Positions 1 to 14,100 of a DNA stretch of 64,000 nucleotides are shown one piece after another. This stretch comes from Ascochyta rabiei. Its lineage: Eukaryota; Ascomycota; Dothideomycetes; Pleosporales; Didymellaceae. The stretch is from the NCBI RefSeq assembly GCF_004011695.2, contig NC_082413.1, forward strand, positions 248,001 through 312,000. Direction: 5' to 3'. The position numbers were made by a program, and so were the translations under genes. The notes under the pieces are model-generated. The model made no database searches, was not told the DNA's origin, and saw only the letters and a program-made list of their open reading frames with translations. Position 1 is the stretch's first letter. The number at the start of each line of letters is the position of its first letter.

Positions 1-795
1 AGCTTCGTCGACTTGGACCAGCGGCATGCCGGATGGATCGGAAAGATGTGTGAAAACCGAGGCTGGAACGAGGCTTCTTCTCAACGCTGTCTGGAATGTT
101 CGAACGTCATCAGATACACACGGGACTTTAGGCAAGCGACGATTGCCAGGATTGAAGAAGCCGCTGAGTGTTGCACACTGGCAACGTGCGACGAATACTA
201 GACGTTGGAGTCGGTCGAGGTTTGCGCGCTGTGGCGCTCAGCCGGAGTGCGTAATGGAGGTGGCTGATGTGCGGGAGGCGTACTTGGCAGGGCTGAAGAA
301 TGGCAGGTGCTCCCAGCCTTCGTGTACCACAGCGTATAGGCGTGCAGGATATACGCAGGCGTACTGGTCTACCCACAATAACTTGAATGACATGTGTTTG
401 GTGAAAACGATCGATTCGGTTCCAAGACAGCTTCACCGTTCTTCGTCCCTCGGCCGTACCACGTCCGTAATCCAGGTTTCCAGTGGCTTGCTATCGTGAA
501 GCTGCCATTTCCGACTGCATTGCCCGAGAGCCCGCGCCCGTATATCCTCACCTCGCTGCTGCCATGCCCGGCTGCTGAGCCATCTTTTTGTCGTCCATCG
601 CCGCCCACGGATTCCGCCTTGGGCGTGCATTGCTGTTTTTGGTTGTGAGTCGTTGGTTGGTAGTTGTTAGGCCCCAGTACCGAGCGCCAGCGCGAACACC
701 TACCTGCACGGCCACAGGAAAGAACGGCGAGTCGCAAAAGCGCAGGCCTTGGACACTGCCCACATATTCACATACTCACATACCACCTCTACAAC
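1..795. other. Upstream intergenic region, no gene recognised
   Basis: Several open frames exist, the longest on plus at 26-499, but none shows a domain, a signal peptide or a codon pattern like the neighbouring gene. The A/C-rich stretch just before 796 is a typical fungal leader, so the right-hand part is probably the promoter and 5' UTR of the oxysterol-binding protein gene. The left part could hold the edge of a gene lying outside the window. Confidence 0.5.
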
Positions 796-3700
796 ATGGC
801 GGGTATGGAGAACATCGAGGTGCACAGCAAGGTACGTCTGCCGTGCTAGTCCGTTGTTCGAGGCTGACCTAGCTGCTAGTCGTACCTCGTCCGCTGGGTC
901 GACGTCTCTGCAGGGCACACCATCTCCTGGAGCATCCAGCCGCACAAGAAGTCGCTGAACTTTGGCATCTTCAAGCACCCCGGCAATGCCAGCGCCGCCT
1001 CCGCCGCCACCGCCGCCACCGCAACCCTGCCCTCGGGCACCACCTTCGACCACGCGCCCTCCACGCCCTCCACGCCCGCGCTCGAGGTGCCCTCGGGCCA
1101 CACACGAGCACGCGGCGCCTCAACGTCAACGTCACGCAATGAGAGGACGTTTGTCTTGGAGAAGCTGTCAGCCATTGGGCTGAAGCAGGTGCACTGGCAG
1201 GGCAAATGCGAGGCCGACATGGTGTCCATGGGCACCTACGCCGTTCCCCAAGGCGAGGGCGGCATGTACGGCCTGGTCTTCGACAACACCTTCTCCAAGA
1301 CCGTTTCCAAGACTGCGACCTTCGTCCTTATGACATACCCCACCAACGCGCCCCCCAAGTCAGGCCACCACATGCACTACGCCCAGGCAATGGCAGGAGC
1401 CAGCTCCACCAGCCTCACAAAGTCAAGCCCCTCGATGGGCCCTGTCGAATCCTCCGAGTCACTGCCGCAACAACTCGCAGAGCGACCGCGCTCCATGCAC
1501 GACAAGCCAAAGCCAGCCAGCGTCTCCAGCTCGTCCTTCATGACCGGCGTGCTGCAGAAAAAGAGGAGGAAGCGGAACCAAGGACATGCGAGGCGCTTCT
1601 TCTCGCTCGATTTCACCACCTCGACCCTCTCCTATTACCGAAACGATCACTCGTCAGCTCTGCGTGGAGCCATACCTCTGTCGCTCGCAGCGATCGGCGC
1701 CAACGAAGAGAGCAGGGAGATTTCTGTCGACTCTGGGGCAGAGATCTGGCACCTCAAAGCGAACAACGCGGCAGACTTCAGAAAGTGGAGAGATGCACTC
1801 GACAAGGCTTCCCGATCAGCAGTCGCCACAGCATCACCTACCTTGCAGATCGAGGACAGCCCTTTCCAGCCGTCTGCGCACACCCACAGTGCAGTCGAAG
1901 ACAACGAGTGGGCCAGGGTGGAAGCCCTCGTAGGCAGACTCGCAGGGACAAGAGATGCTGTACGAAGATTAGCCCAAGACACAGATCCCAAATATGGCCC
2001 TTCGACGGCTGCTTCGTCAGGTGCATCGACGGGCAGGCTGAACGACAGTCTTTCTACTTCGCCGTCCGAAGAGTCGAATGACTACTTCCCCGAGACTGCC
2101 GCACCAGAACGTAAGGCTTTCTGGAAGCGCAAGGCTAGCAGCTCTGGACAAAGTCCATCAGGACTGATGAGAAGAAGCACGTCTGCACAAGTAGGTGCTG
2201 CTTCGCCTGGTGCTGTTCCTCCGCTACCTCCCCTCCCAGCGAACATCAACGGCGCACTCGCGGTTCCAAAGCGCAACAATCACATCAACAGTGGCTCATC
2301 CTCAAAAGAGGACAGCGTCCATGGCAACTGTATGGCTTTACTGCGAGATCTCGATTCTGTTGTCAGAGAGTTCTCCGATCTCATCAATCAGACCAAAGAG
2401 AGGCGCCGACCAGCACCTCTTTCTGCCGTACCCTCCCGGCGCAGCATTGATTCACAAGAGTCTGCAGACGAATTCTTCGACGCAGAGGGTGGCGACGGGT
2501 CCAAATCGAAACTACTCGCCATCAGACGCGACAGTGAGGATGTTGAGCGAAGACAAGACGACGAAAGCTCAGATGACGGGTCTGAATCGTCATCGGAACA
2601 CGAAGCAGCTGGTGTTATCGAGCGAGCACGCTTCTCCATGGACCAGGCGCCGTCTCTTTTCCCTACCAAGCCGACATCTCTCGCTCCTCTGCCACATGAC
2701 CCTGTCAAGCGCAGAAACGTCATCCAGGCACCGAAGGTACAGCCGCCGAGTTTGATTGCATTCTTGCGCAAGAACGTTGGTAAGGATCTGTCAACGATCG
2801 CCATGCCTGTATCGTCCAACGAGCCCACCTCGGCTTTGCAGAGGTTGGCTGAGCAACTCGAATACAGCGAGCTTCTCGACGCAGCCGTGACAGCTCCTTC
2901 TGACACCGGCGAACGTCTCGTTTACATAGCTGCCTTTGCTATCTCTGCCTTCAGCAACAGCCGCGTGAAAGAGCGTGCAATTCGCAAGCCGTTCAATCCT
3001 ATGCTCGGCGAAACATATGAGCTTGTCCGTGAAGATAAGGGCTATCGTTTCATTGCGGAGAAAGTAGTTCACCGCCCTGTTCGTATGGCCTGTCAAGCCG
3101 AGGCAAAAGACTGGACATTCATCCAGTCTCCTACACCTGTCCAGAAGTTCTGGGGCAAGAGCGCCGAGCTGAACACCGATGGCCGCGTGCATATCTTCCT
3201 CCACAACAGCAACGAACACTACTCCTGGAGTATTGCCACGTCGTACCTGCGCAACGTCATCGCAGGCGAGAAATACATAGAGCCCACCGGCACCATGACT
3301 ATCATCAGCGAAAGCACCGGCGCAAAAGCAGTCTGCACCTTCAAAGCTGGTGGCATGTTCGCAGGTCGGTCTGAAGACGTAAGCGTGCAAGTCTTCGACA
3401 GCACTGGTTCGGTCCTTCCTATGGGAGCTATCGGAAAGTGGACAACCGACCTGCAACTCACATCAAATGGTCAGCCTACAGGCAAGACCGTATGGAAGGC
3501 TGGTCCGCTTGTCGACAAGCCGGAGAAGCACTACGGTTTCACCTCGTTTGCTGCTGCGTTGAACCAAATTACATCCATCGAAGACAAGCACATTCCTCCG
3601 ACCGACTCCAGGCTTCGGCCCGACCAGAGGGCCTGGGAGGACGGCGATCTGGACAAGGCGGAGGCGCTGAAAGCCAGGCTCGAAGAGCGACAGCGGGCGC

Positions 3701-3885
3701 GCAGACGAGTCATGGAAGGCCACGGCGAGGAGTGGAAACCCAAGTGGTTCACCAAGGCTGGCGCTGAAGAAGCGGCTTCGCTCGGCGATGAAGAGGTTTG
3801 GCGACTCAAAGGCGGGAAAGAGGGATACTGGGAAAATCGGGAAGCCGGGCGGTGGGATGGCGTGGTTGATGTTTTCCAGCAATAA
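796..3885 (+). CDS. OSH3: Oxysterol-binding protein homologue, Osh3 type (GOLD-PH-FFAT-ORD)
   Basis: Lipid-transfer protein expected to act at ER-plasma membrane contacts. Two exons, 796-831 and 880-3885, join in frame across a 48-nt intron (GTACGT...CTGACC...TAG) to give 1013 residues. The start at 796 restores an N-terminal GOLD-like segment (ENIEVHSKSYLVRWV...) that the long exon alone lacks. A PH domain lies at about 232-324 (start FMTGVLQKK, end FRKWRDALDKA). An FFAT motif, EFFDAEG, near residue 543 would bind the ER protein VAP. The lipid-binding ORD runs from about 638 to 926 and contains the family signature KPFNPMLGETYE. The usual HHPP PI4P-binding tetrad reads VHRP here. The domain order GOLD-PH-FFAT-ORD is that of yeast Osh3; the OSH3 assignment is based on this architecture. 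Confidence 0.94.
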
Positions 3886-6800
3886 GCAGGCTTCGGATGA
3901 GTTGCCGACTGCGGAATGCATTGCATACAGCACAAGCTACGCCCCGGAGTGCTTCGCGGCCTAATGTGCATGATGAACTACTTACTCACATCGGCCCGAC
4001 AACCAACACTGCTGCGGCCCCACTACACTCACCCTCCTACTACTATTCCTTTGCCCCTCCCAAAAACTGCCACCAAACTCCCCTGATGACCTGAGTTTCC
4101 GCTCTGCCAAGCTTTCACAGCCACAAGCTACATTGTCTCGTCTCTCCGCCGTGCTACTCCGATATGGCATGCGGTACCTCTTCATGTTAAATCAGCATGA
4201 TCTTTCTTGCAAAGCTCCTTGGATGCGGAAGACGGGTAAAAGCTTGGCCGTCGTACTCGATTTACATTGATATCTATGAATGATGATTCTCCTATACTGT
4301 TGACTGGATGGAACTTAGCATGAGCCAAGGCCCCATGAACTTTAAAAGTAAAAGCTCGAATGTAGAGCGTTTTTGCTTCATATTTTTTCCTTCTTTTTTT
4401 TCCCCACCCGAATGCTCACGTCTCTTGGCGATTTGAACAGACGTAGGCTCGCAAATGTCTGAGGGTTCAACACTACTAGTAGTAGCGTCACGTGTAGATT
4501 CCGTCAAAGCTGCTTTAGCAACGAAAGATTTCGGAATCTACGCTTCACGAGTAAAAGCCTACTCGAGCAATCCTGTTTTCTCCGGTTCCTCCAGATCTGC
4601 ACTTCCCGCCTACACGCTCCAGTCGCGGAGACAATTGAGAAGCACGCCAAACAGCAGCATGTTCTAGCTGCCAGAAGTCGGAATCGATTTACTTTGTTGG
4701 CTCTCCTTGTTCCCAGATGTAAGACATCAGTGATATACTTCATGTCTGTACTGCGGATCGGACTATCCGCCTTTACTCTGAATGCCTGCCTTTCTGCTGC
4801 AGTTCGAAAGCACAGGTGCGTTCTCGCCCTCCCGAAAGTGCATGCTAGACGAGCGTTGGACGTACTCTGAACAGTACTCGAAAACGTATCCAGTGCTCAG
4901 AAGGACTATTGCTGCAGGCCGCTATCGCATCAGTTGGTTAGGTACAACGACAGCTCAACATCGAGAATTGATACTATAGCAGCATACGATTTCATCTCGA
5001 GGGTTGACCATATTGGCATGAAATTAGTGTCCGTGTACCGGTGCGTTGCAGATGATATCTGTTTTGCATTGCCGGTTGTTATGCGTGACCAGGCACCTCT
5101 ATGCCAACCAGATACGCGGAAGAGGCGATGAGTTGGAGATGTCCGCTCATTCTAGCCCAAGTTGTGGCCGAGACACGTGTTCATTGCATCTGAATCTACT
5201 GGTTAAATATATATCCTGCAGCAGTGACAGCCGAATTACGTGTCATAACTCCCTGCGAAGGGCCTACATCTCGATCCTGCAGGTTCAGCTCTAGTATCTG
5301 GCAGATTAGCGGTCCCAGATCGCGTGCACGAGCAAGTGACAAACGATCGGATGCAAACATCCCTTACTTGTGGGGCTGTGATGCATCTGGGTTAAGATTG
5401 CTGTCGACGCCACCATCATCGACGAATGCAGTAGTCTACTGCACGTCTGAGGTCTGTCACGTCTTGGGTGTGTCTAGTGTGTTTGGCCCGTGAGTGCTTG
5501 ATGAGCCCGTAAATTAATTGGTGCGATCACCTGGGTGATGTAGAGGCTGGCTTTGACCAAGAGAGCAGGATGTTATCCCACTCGAAGATGGTTGTCGAGA
5601 ATCACTCACATCTGAGAGTTCATCTCCAAGCTGTCTTGGCTCGTAAATGCTCAACACCATCAAATTGTTTTGGGGAAGCGCGCGCTTGATAAATCCACCA
5701 CGGATTTGTCAGCAATCTTTCACGGGCTCAAGCTGTGCTGGAGGTACTAGTGAAGCGGCGACCCCACGGCTGCACATCAATAATTCTCCGGGAGCATTCG
5801 AGCAACGGCATGGTTCAAGCTGTGCGGGTATTGGAAAATCAATACCATAAGGTGATGCTCAAAGTTCAGTCAAGGCGTGTTTTGTTCTGCGCACGTCAGG
5901 CAGAGTATCAACTGGCCGGCAGCGGCAGCGAACCAAACATAAGCTTCATGTATTACCTGCCAATGGAGGTGACGCGCGGGGTCATCTATGGGCGGAGTCG
6001 CTCAGAGTTTGGTCCAGAAACGCGCCTTGCCGAGCGCGCCGTGCTGCTTAGCCTCGCACTTGCTGGTAAGCTACCTAGCAGTGTGACGCAGTCACCCCAT
6101 CAGTGTCGACGTTGCCCTCTACGTGTAGAGGTCAAGGAACAGAGTACAAATTGCGATACTTTGGTGGTAAGAAAACGGATGTCCAAAAAACACCTTGAAA
6201 TACTGAGGTCCAGCTGAGCAAACAGACATGGGAAGACATTGACCTCGACTCTGTGGCACCGGGCCGGCTTGGGATAGATTTGGCGGGCCGATAAGCGTGC
6301 TCTTGGAGACGAGATCTCACCTAGGATGGGAGTGCGATCGCTTCCCGCCATCATGCCGGACGATATGGCCTGAGGCCAGGATTATGCAGATAGGACGCAG
6401 GTTTCCTAATGGGGATCTACCATGCAGCAGGTTGCTCTCAAAAGGTCACCCCGTAAGACCTCATCGCCTAGATTGGACGCATGGGGAAAACTGGCTCCAG
6501 TTTTCCAATGCACGAGCATGCATGGAGCTGTGGGGTAGCTGAATCGGGGGATCGTGGATCGAGCGGGATGACGTCGGTGATCTCCACCTCCTGACAACGT
6601 AGTTGGAGTCAGGCTTCTACCATGGCAGACTGCTCAGACTGCTCAGGCTGTTACACGACAGGATCTTCGTTGCAGGATGTAGGGGATGGGTTCCCAAGGG
6701 TACCATCATTCTGATTGTCACTAAGACTCCTGTTGGAGTGCCAAGTCCCGGCGCCTTCCTCCCGGCTCTTGTAAGCGAGCCAACTTTAAGTGGACTCCTA

Positions 6801-8118
6801 CCAGTGGCCAACCACCTCATCAACAAATGTATCAACTTCCTCTTATAGAACAGACTTCAGCCAGCCAAAGGCTAATGTATGTCCAGATACGAGCATGGTG
6901 GTGTAGACTCACTCCAACATGAGCCATTCCCAGCTGACGAGCCTATCCATGTGCGCCTTCGTCCGTGCTGGAAGCTGATTGAGCGGGTCCAGCCATTGAG
7001 GACATCAGAAGTTCCTCGTTTAGGCTAGAAGCCTACTTAACGAGCACGCTGTAATGGCTTCTCGTTCTGAATCTGCAGGAAGACCCTTCCACTGCCTCCC
7101 ATCCCACTTTGGGACAGTTTGACCGCTGCTCACGGCGTATTATGACTAGCGTGCTAGGTGCAATGGACCAAGCACCCACGTAGCCCCGCCATCTCTCCAC
7201 TTGATCTCTTCGGCTATCGGAGCTTAGTGCATGATCGACTGTCACCACTGCAGCACTGGTCGGCGATTACACTGCATGCATCTTTCTTTCGCTTGTCCGC
7301 TATGCCCTGATTTCAATGGTACATCTGATCCTCAGATTCGTGGGCCTTTTGCGTGACCCTGTTCTCTAGCCGGCTATGAGAGCGGTATCGTAACCACATG
7401 GCTCTAAACAACCATAATGCTTGATCAAGCAAAGCTTGACACGGTGTTTCGTTGCCAGTGCCTGCAAGCTGTTGAAGCCCTACGACTTCTACAGCCCATA
7501 GGCGATAAAGGTTACGCGCCAAAAGTGTCACCTCTTACGTGATGTCAAGCCCTACGCCAAGTCTAATCTCATTTTTTCTGTCCATGAAGCAAACTACAAT
7601 GTTCCAAGCATGTCGATGGCCACGCAAATTGTCTTCACCGCTTTCGGATGTACCTTTGTGGAAGGCTTGAGCTCCGACCAGCTTGCTAAATTGACAAGAG
7701 GAACCAATGATTCACCCAGCCAGCCAGGCCCACATATACAGCATATGCAACGCCACTCGCGAGCTCCGAAGATGCGAATCAAAGAAGGCCTCCCTTGGTG
7801 CATGATCGCCTGTCCATTGACATCACTGGAGCAAAGCTTCCCCAGAAGCTCATCCTTGCTTACCCAGAGCTCTCTAAAGCTATCTCGGTTCCCGAGAGCT
7901 CATCCCGGTTTCGCAGTGATAGCTCTTGCATATGCCATCTACTGATGTCATGGGCGACCAGGAACTGTAAATGGGTGGTGGTGATCAATACCTGGGGTCA
8001 TAATGCCCCGCTTTTGATCCCCATGCCTCAGTCTCAACCAATTTCAACTTTGTGAGCAGATAGGATTTAGCCAGAGCGCCCGCAGCTCAAAAAGTTCAAC
8101 CCATCAACCGACTCCCAC
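3886..8118. other. 4.2-kb gene-poor intergenic region
   Basis: Open frames here are short (up to about 160 codons, for example 5735-6217 plus), overlap on both strands and show no recognisable domain. Base composition is not strikingly AT-rich, so there is no obvious RIP-mutated transposon. Short T-rich tracts occur near 4380-4400. The part immediately before 8119 should carry the promoter of the large STAND/TPR gene. I see no tRNA, tandem array or terminal inverted repeats. Confidence 0.45.
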
Positions 8119-11100
8119 ATGCTTGGACTTCGGTATTTCAGTTCGTTACCCTCACCAACAGCCACCCTTTCTTTTGCTGACGCTATCTTTAGAGAAGCAC
8201 AAGAAACAAAAGTCTCTAGAATCAGAAGAACTACCAGAAGGCACTGCCCATTCGTCATCGTCTACCTCTGCAGACCACCAAACTCCACCGTCTACAAGAG
8301 ACTCTTCTATTCACACAAAAAGCTCGAAGTCTAAACGCTCAAGTCTTGCTTCACGTTTCAGGCGATCATCTTCTATAGAGATTGCTACGACTACGCCTAA
8401 TAATCCGCCTTCCGATTCTCAGCCAATTTCTGAATTTCAGTCCGATCCCGTTACAGCCAAAAACTCTAGTCCAAACCTAGACAATACGCAAATAGCTCCA
8501 GCCTCAAATTCGACTACCGATACTGGAGATTCGCTATTCGAAAGTGCGAAACCAGCTCCCGTTCAATTGCTCTCTATAATTCCAGCTACTTCCGCAGCTG
8601 GAACTCTTGCACAGACTTCGGAACGCTGTGAACTAACTCTTGACTCCATCGCGGCATCGCAAAACGCCGTGTCTAGAAAGACCACGGTTACTCGAGCAGC
8701 TACTGATCCGCGACAATTTTCAACTGCGACGAACTTTACAAGTCAAGCGTCAATTGTGTCGAACACACCCTCAAGACCATTGAAACAACAAATTCAATAC
8801 TCTACGATGATGTCGCCAAAAGTTTCGTCCGTGAATGGGTTTGGTGGTCACAATGGCACAAGTGGTGTGCTTAGCCCACCTATGTCACCAAAAGGCGCTC
8901 TTCGTACCAACGGCCGTCTTGGATCTTTCACTTCTTCGCGCGCCACGAGTGGGAACTTTGGCGTGAAGTCGTTCGGTAAGCGTGGAGCTTCAGGTGGTGG
9001 CTACAAGATTGGATTCGTTCAAGAGTCAGCTGTTGCTCTCAGAAAGAAAAGCATGGCCGATCTAGGCGCTGGTGTACACCAAAGTATCTCGGACGTGTCC
9101 TATGTGGATTTCCTTGAGTGGATCAGGGCTGAGCGACTTACGACTCTTCCACACAAAGGAAGCCGCTGGGACAAAGTTCTGATCAGAGCTCTCTACTTTG
9201 CGGAACAGCTGCACAATTTCGACCAGGCGATCCAGAGTTTTGCTCTCGACAGCCAAGCCGCAGCTGCGGTCGGCTATGGCCACGCTCGTCTGCTTCTTGA
9301 GGTACGTTCGTCGCCACGTTTCAATCTGACTTTTTACTGACCTTATACAAGCTCGGCCATGAGAATTCATCAGCTTTGGATAAGGCGTTCTCGGTCCTCT
9401 ACAAGTTTTCCTTGTCATTTTCGTCGGTTCTGCGGCGTTCCGAGCTGCTCGCAGCTACCGCCGAAATCCGTGAACAACTATGTCTCCTCTACACTGACCT
9501 TATCTCTTTGGTCGTTGATGTTTCAATCAGATTCTACAAGACTGCAAATGGTAAGTAGTCTATACCATTAAGTTACGAAAATATCAATAACAAGTACAGG
9601 GATGTCTGCGGGTTCCGCAAGTCTTGACATCTTCGAGCTCTTTGGTGAGACAATCGAGGGATTCCGCACGCGTCAAGATTCAGTCATTGAACTGATCTGG
9701 GAATCCCAGATTGAGAACGAAGACTTTGAAGATGGCGAAGCGCTGGATGTGAAGGTCCTGAGCAGGTGGCTATCTCCACAGGATCGCGTTCTGGCAACCC
9801 TGAACCGTGACCATTCTTTCCTTGTGGACCAACAGGTCGAGATGACTTGCATCTGGTTCCAAAAATATCTCACTAGGTTCCTTCAGAGCGAAAAAAGCTT
9901 TTTGTTGGTGACCGGTCAGCCTGGAGCCGGCAAGACTACTCTGGCAGGCTCGATAGTCGAGCGTCTCCAGCGACCCGTAAATCGCAAGCAAGTCGACACA
10001 CTCTTCTGCTCGCTGTCTCCAGACGTCCCCACCACCGCTACTTCTCTTGCAGTCGTCAAGTCATTGCTTTCGCAGTTGCTCAACCTGCGAGTCGGCAATA
10101 TGGGCATGTACTATGCTTTGTTTCGAGCATACCAACACTGCAGAACATCCGGTGACCTAAAAACATACGAAGAACACCTCTGGCAGGCGCTTGAGGATAC
10201 ATTAAAGCACCCTATGGATGGCGGCAACGATCTTGTCATGGTTGTTGATGGCCTTGACGAGATTGAGTCCTCTCAATCAGCTTCGATACAAGCGGCAGGT
10301 GGTATCAGCTCCGCCGCACTTCTTGACAAGCTTGTCAGTGTTGCCAACCAAGGTCAGAGAGTGCGCCTGATCACATTGTCGTCAACTGCAAAAATGCCTT
10401 CCCAGGCGAACGGTATTCTTCATGAAGTTTCCCGCGAGGATGTTCGCGATGATCTTCACGCTGTCGCTTTACGAGCACTGGTTCACAACCGCAACTTCCA
10501 CAGCAAGCCTGGCAATGATCAAGAGACCCTCCTTGATCGCATCATTCAGGCAGCCAATGGCTCATTCCTGTGGACGATTCTGGCTTGTGAACTTCTCAAT
10601 TCGCAGAAGTCTACCGACGCGATCACATCAACTCTACAAAGCCTTGAGACGTCCAAGCCCTCTGTACAGACTCTGGTCCACAAATTGTTCACTTCTTTCG
10701 AACCTACCAACAATGCAAAGACCCTATTGTCTTGGATTCTTGCTGCTGAGCGGCCCCTGACTACTGAGGAGATCCACACACTCTTCACTGTCGACATTAA
10801 GAGTGGCACTCTTACAGATAAGGGTGTCGATGTTCACGAGACACTGCAAGCCCTTAGGCCATTCCTGTCCTTGAACGAGCACATCGTTCGTTTCAGGCAT
10901 CCAATCGTTCATTCTGCTCTTCACGATCTTGCGCACAAAAACCAGATATCGATCCCTCTCAAGGACAGTGAGACAGATCTGCTGCTACGAGTGCTTGCAT
11001 ACGCAAAGTTCACCCTTCGCGACAAGGGCGAACCGACAATCGACAACGATGATCCAACTATCGCTGACCGTTTATTCCGCAAGCATCGCTTCCTTGAGTA

Positions 11101-14100
11101 TACCGTCAGATATTGGGTTCTCCACCTGCAGCAGTCCGCTCTTTTGCCCAAGAACCCGGCTGATTTCAAGCCCAATGGAGATCTGCAGAAGGTGCTACCA
11201 GATACCACCACCTTACCAATCCTTGAGCAGCTTGTTTGGGGTACGCAACTACCTCTTCCCGAAGCAATCAACCTGCATCTCCTTGTCGGCAATGTGCGAC
11301 GAGCAGTGTACACAGAGAACCACCCTACTGTCCTCCAGACGTATCTTGCAGTAGCTACCTCTTACTTGCTTCTCTCTGACACCACACATGCTTCTTCGTA
11401 CTTTTTCCATTGCACAAAGATCAGCCGCACTGTTCTCAGCGACATTCATCCTTTGACATTAGAATGTGCGAACCATTTCCTGAAGATTTCAGAGTCTATG
11501 GTCACAACCACTCGTACTGAGATCATGACTCACCGCGAGCAGATACTGATTGTCCTGATCGATGCTTACGAGCGTCAGTATGGCAGTACTTCAGAGCTTG
11601 TCGTCCAGACACGTAAGCTCTTAGTTGAGCTGTATGCTTCCCTCAAAGAGGAAGACAAAGCTATGGAGATCTTCCGCCTGATTCAAGAAGCCACAATTCA
11701 GCACTACGGACGCAACAGTCATCAAGCACAGGATATTGAAGGCCACCTCAATGTTGTTCTTGGTAAGGGCCGAGGCGAACGCCGTATCGACAGCTACAAG
11801 GAATCCTTTTTCGATGACCAGGATGATGAGGATCAGGTCGAGGTCTTCGATTTTGGCTCTATCGCCGCCTACATTCGCAGAGCAGAGTCGTACGCGTCCC
11901 GCAAGGAGTTTACACTTGCTGAGCGAACCTACGTCGAACTTTGGCAGCAAGTATCCTCTCAATGCCGCACTACACAGTCAATCGAGTGGCACGAGAAAAA
12001 CATTGAGATTGCGACCGCCTATTCGCAGTATCTCAAGACTCAGAAGCGCACCACGGAAGCTGCCGCTGTGCTGACGGTTGTATGGGAGCAGTATCAACAC
12101 CATCAACTATCATACGCAGAGAGTATTGTAGGCAGACTCACTACTGTGGCAAAAGAATTGAAGACGATGGGATCACACACTATGGCTTTGTCGATCTTCA
12201 AGCACGCCAGCTCTTTCTACAAGAATGTCCGTCGGGAGGACTCCAGTGCTTCGCGAGAGATCAGCAACCAGGTTTCGGAGACTTCCGCAGAACTTGTTCG
12301 ACAGAGTTTGGCGGCTTCAAGCTCTTCGAGTGAGACGACCACCACGGTGTCCGAATCAGTTTACAGGGATGTCTTTTTCTCCATCATTCAGTCTTCGAAG
12401 ACCATCGATTCCAGTACAATTGCTCTTGCGAAGAGACTGTCCGCCAAATATGTGGAGGAGCGAAACTTTTCTCAGGCCATCAGTGTCATCCAAGCTACGC
12501 TGCAGCGAACGTGGTCCTCATTTCTCTCCTGCTCTATCCATGATGTGACACTCACATCCACCTTCACTCAAGATTCCATCGAGCTTGTCGAACGCCTTGC
12601 TGAATGCTACTTGCAACTGAAACAGATGGAGAGAGTTGAGGATACTTACAGTCGCTTTTTCCGCGCTGCACTGGTCACCAAGGAAGTTGACAAGACTGTC
12701 TTCGAAAGGTCGCGGACACTGTTGATCGGCTTCTACGACAAGTATGGCTACCAGGATAACGCGATAAGTGTCTTCCAGGACATTCTTGTCACCTATCGTA
12801 CGAGGTTTAGTCCAACTCACGAGCTTACCATTCAGACGCTCTACATCTTGGCTCGCCGATGTCAACAGTACCCAAGGAACCACCCTTACTGGATCGAATA
12901 CTACCTGCAGATCATCTCGAGTCTTAACAAAGACTCGGAGATCTGCCACAAAGACGCTCTGGATGCTATTGTTGTGGTTACAACTACTTATTGGCAAGAT
13001 CGCCGTTATGCTGAGGCAGTGACTATTTACCGCACTCTCTGGAACACTTTCATACGCCAGACAAAGCAACACAAGATCTTCAGCGAGGAGAAGTTCGTGC
13101 AAACTCTCTACGAGCGGTACTCACAGTGCCTTGAAGAGACTAAAGCTAGCTTTGAATCTCTGTACCAGATTACCAAGGAGTATCGCGAGACAGCGATTGC
13201 TACATTTGGTACTCAATCCACAATCGCAATGGAAGCAACTCTGGCGCTTGCACAGGTGTCGCAACGCAGCGAAGAGCATGTTTCTCAAGCAATCTCACTC
13301 TACGAGGAGGCTTCCAGGTCAACCAAGACAACCACCTCGACTACCAGGTCGAACGAGATGAAGCAGGCTTTGTCGTCGCTTTACGTTCGCCAGATGAAAT
13401 CCCAGTCGTCTTCCAACTACAAGGCTGAACACGTTGAGCGCGCTCTTAGTATGACGCAAGAGCAACTGAATGATTCTATCAGCAAATATGGCTACTCGCA
13501 CGAGTCATCGCTCACCCACTTTAGGGAGCTTGCGACTCTATATCAGCGCCAGCAGAAGACAGATCTGGCTGTCAAGACTCTCACCAATGCCGTGTCTCAG
13601 ATCATGTTGAAGGAGACTTCGTCGCAGAAGCAAATCGAGTCCGCAGCTTCCATCGCAGCCAGTTTCCATGCCTGCCAGCAAACCGCCGTTGCTCACAGTC
13701 TGGTACAAGAATTGCACCGCCAGATCTGCGCGAAGGATACACGCTACGCTTCTAAATGGTCCTTTGATCTCACCAAGACCAGCCGTGCCTCTTTGGCATT
13801 CCTTGCTTCCCTCCAGTACAACCTTCGCAAAGATCTGAACGTTACCTTTGCTGAGATCATGGCCAGCCTCACTATGGAGTACATCTACTTCGAGCAGTTT
13901 AGACAGACTCTATTGAACAACGAGTCGCTGACCAACATCCTGCTGACGGCTGCTCCACTCCGCTTCTTCTTACGCCAAAATGGCCAGGACGAGATGATTA
14001 CCGTTGTCGAGGACCAAGCAGTTGATCTTTTTGAGAAGCGTGACGCTCAGGATCTCCACACACTCAGCAAGGAGACACCCCGCATCTTCATCGTTGGGAT

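Noticed and set aside
26..499. 157-codon plus frame at the left edge
   Set aside because: No domain, no signal, overlapping minus frames of similar length, and unlike the codon pattern of the adjacent OSH3 gene.
1206..2081. 291-codon frame inside the OSH3 gene
   Set aside because: Alternate-frame shadow; the other frame encodes the PH domain and continues to the ORD.
5735..6217. 160-codon plus frame in the 4-8 kb gap
   Set aside because: Begins at a non-ATG codon, has no recognisable motif and no convincing splice partners.
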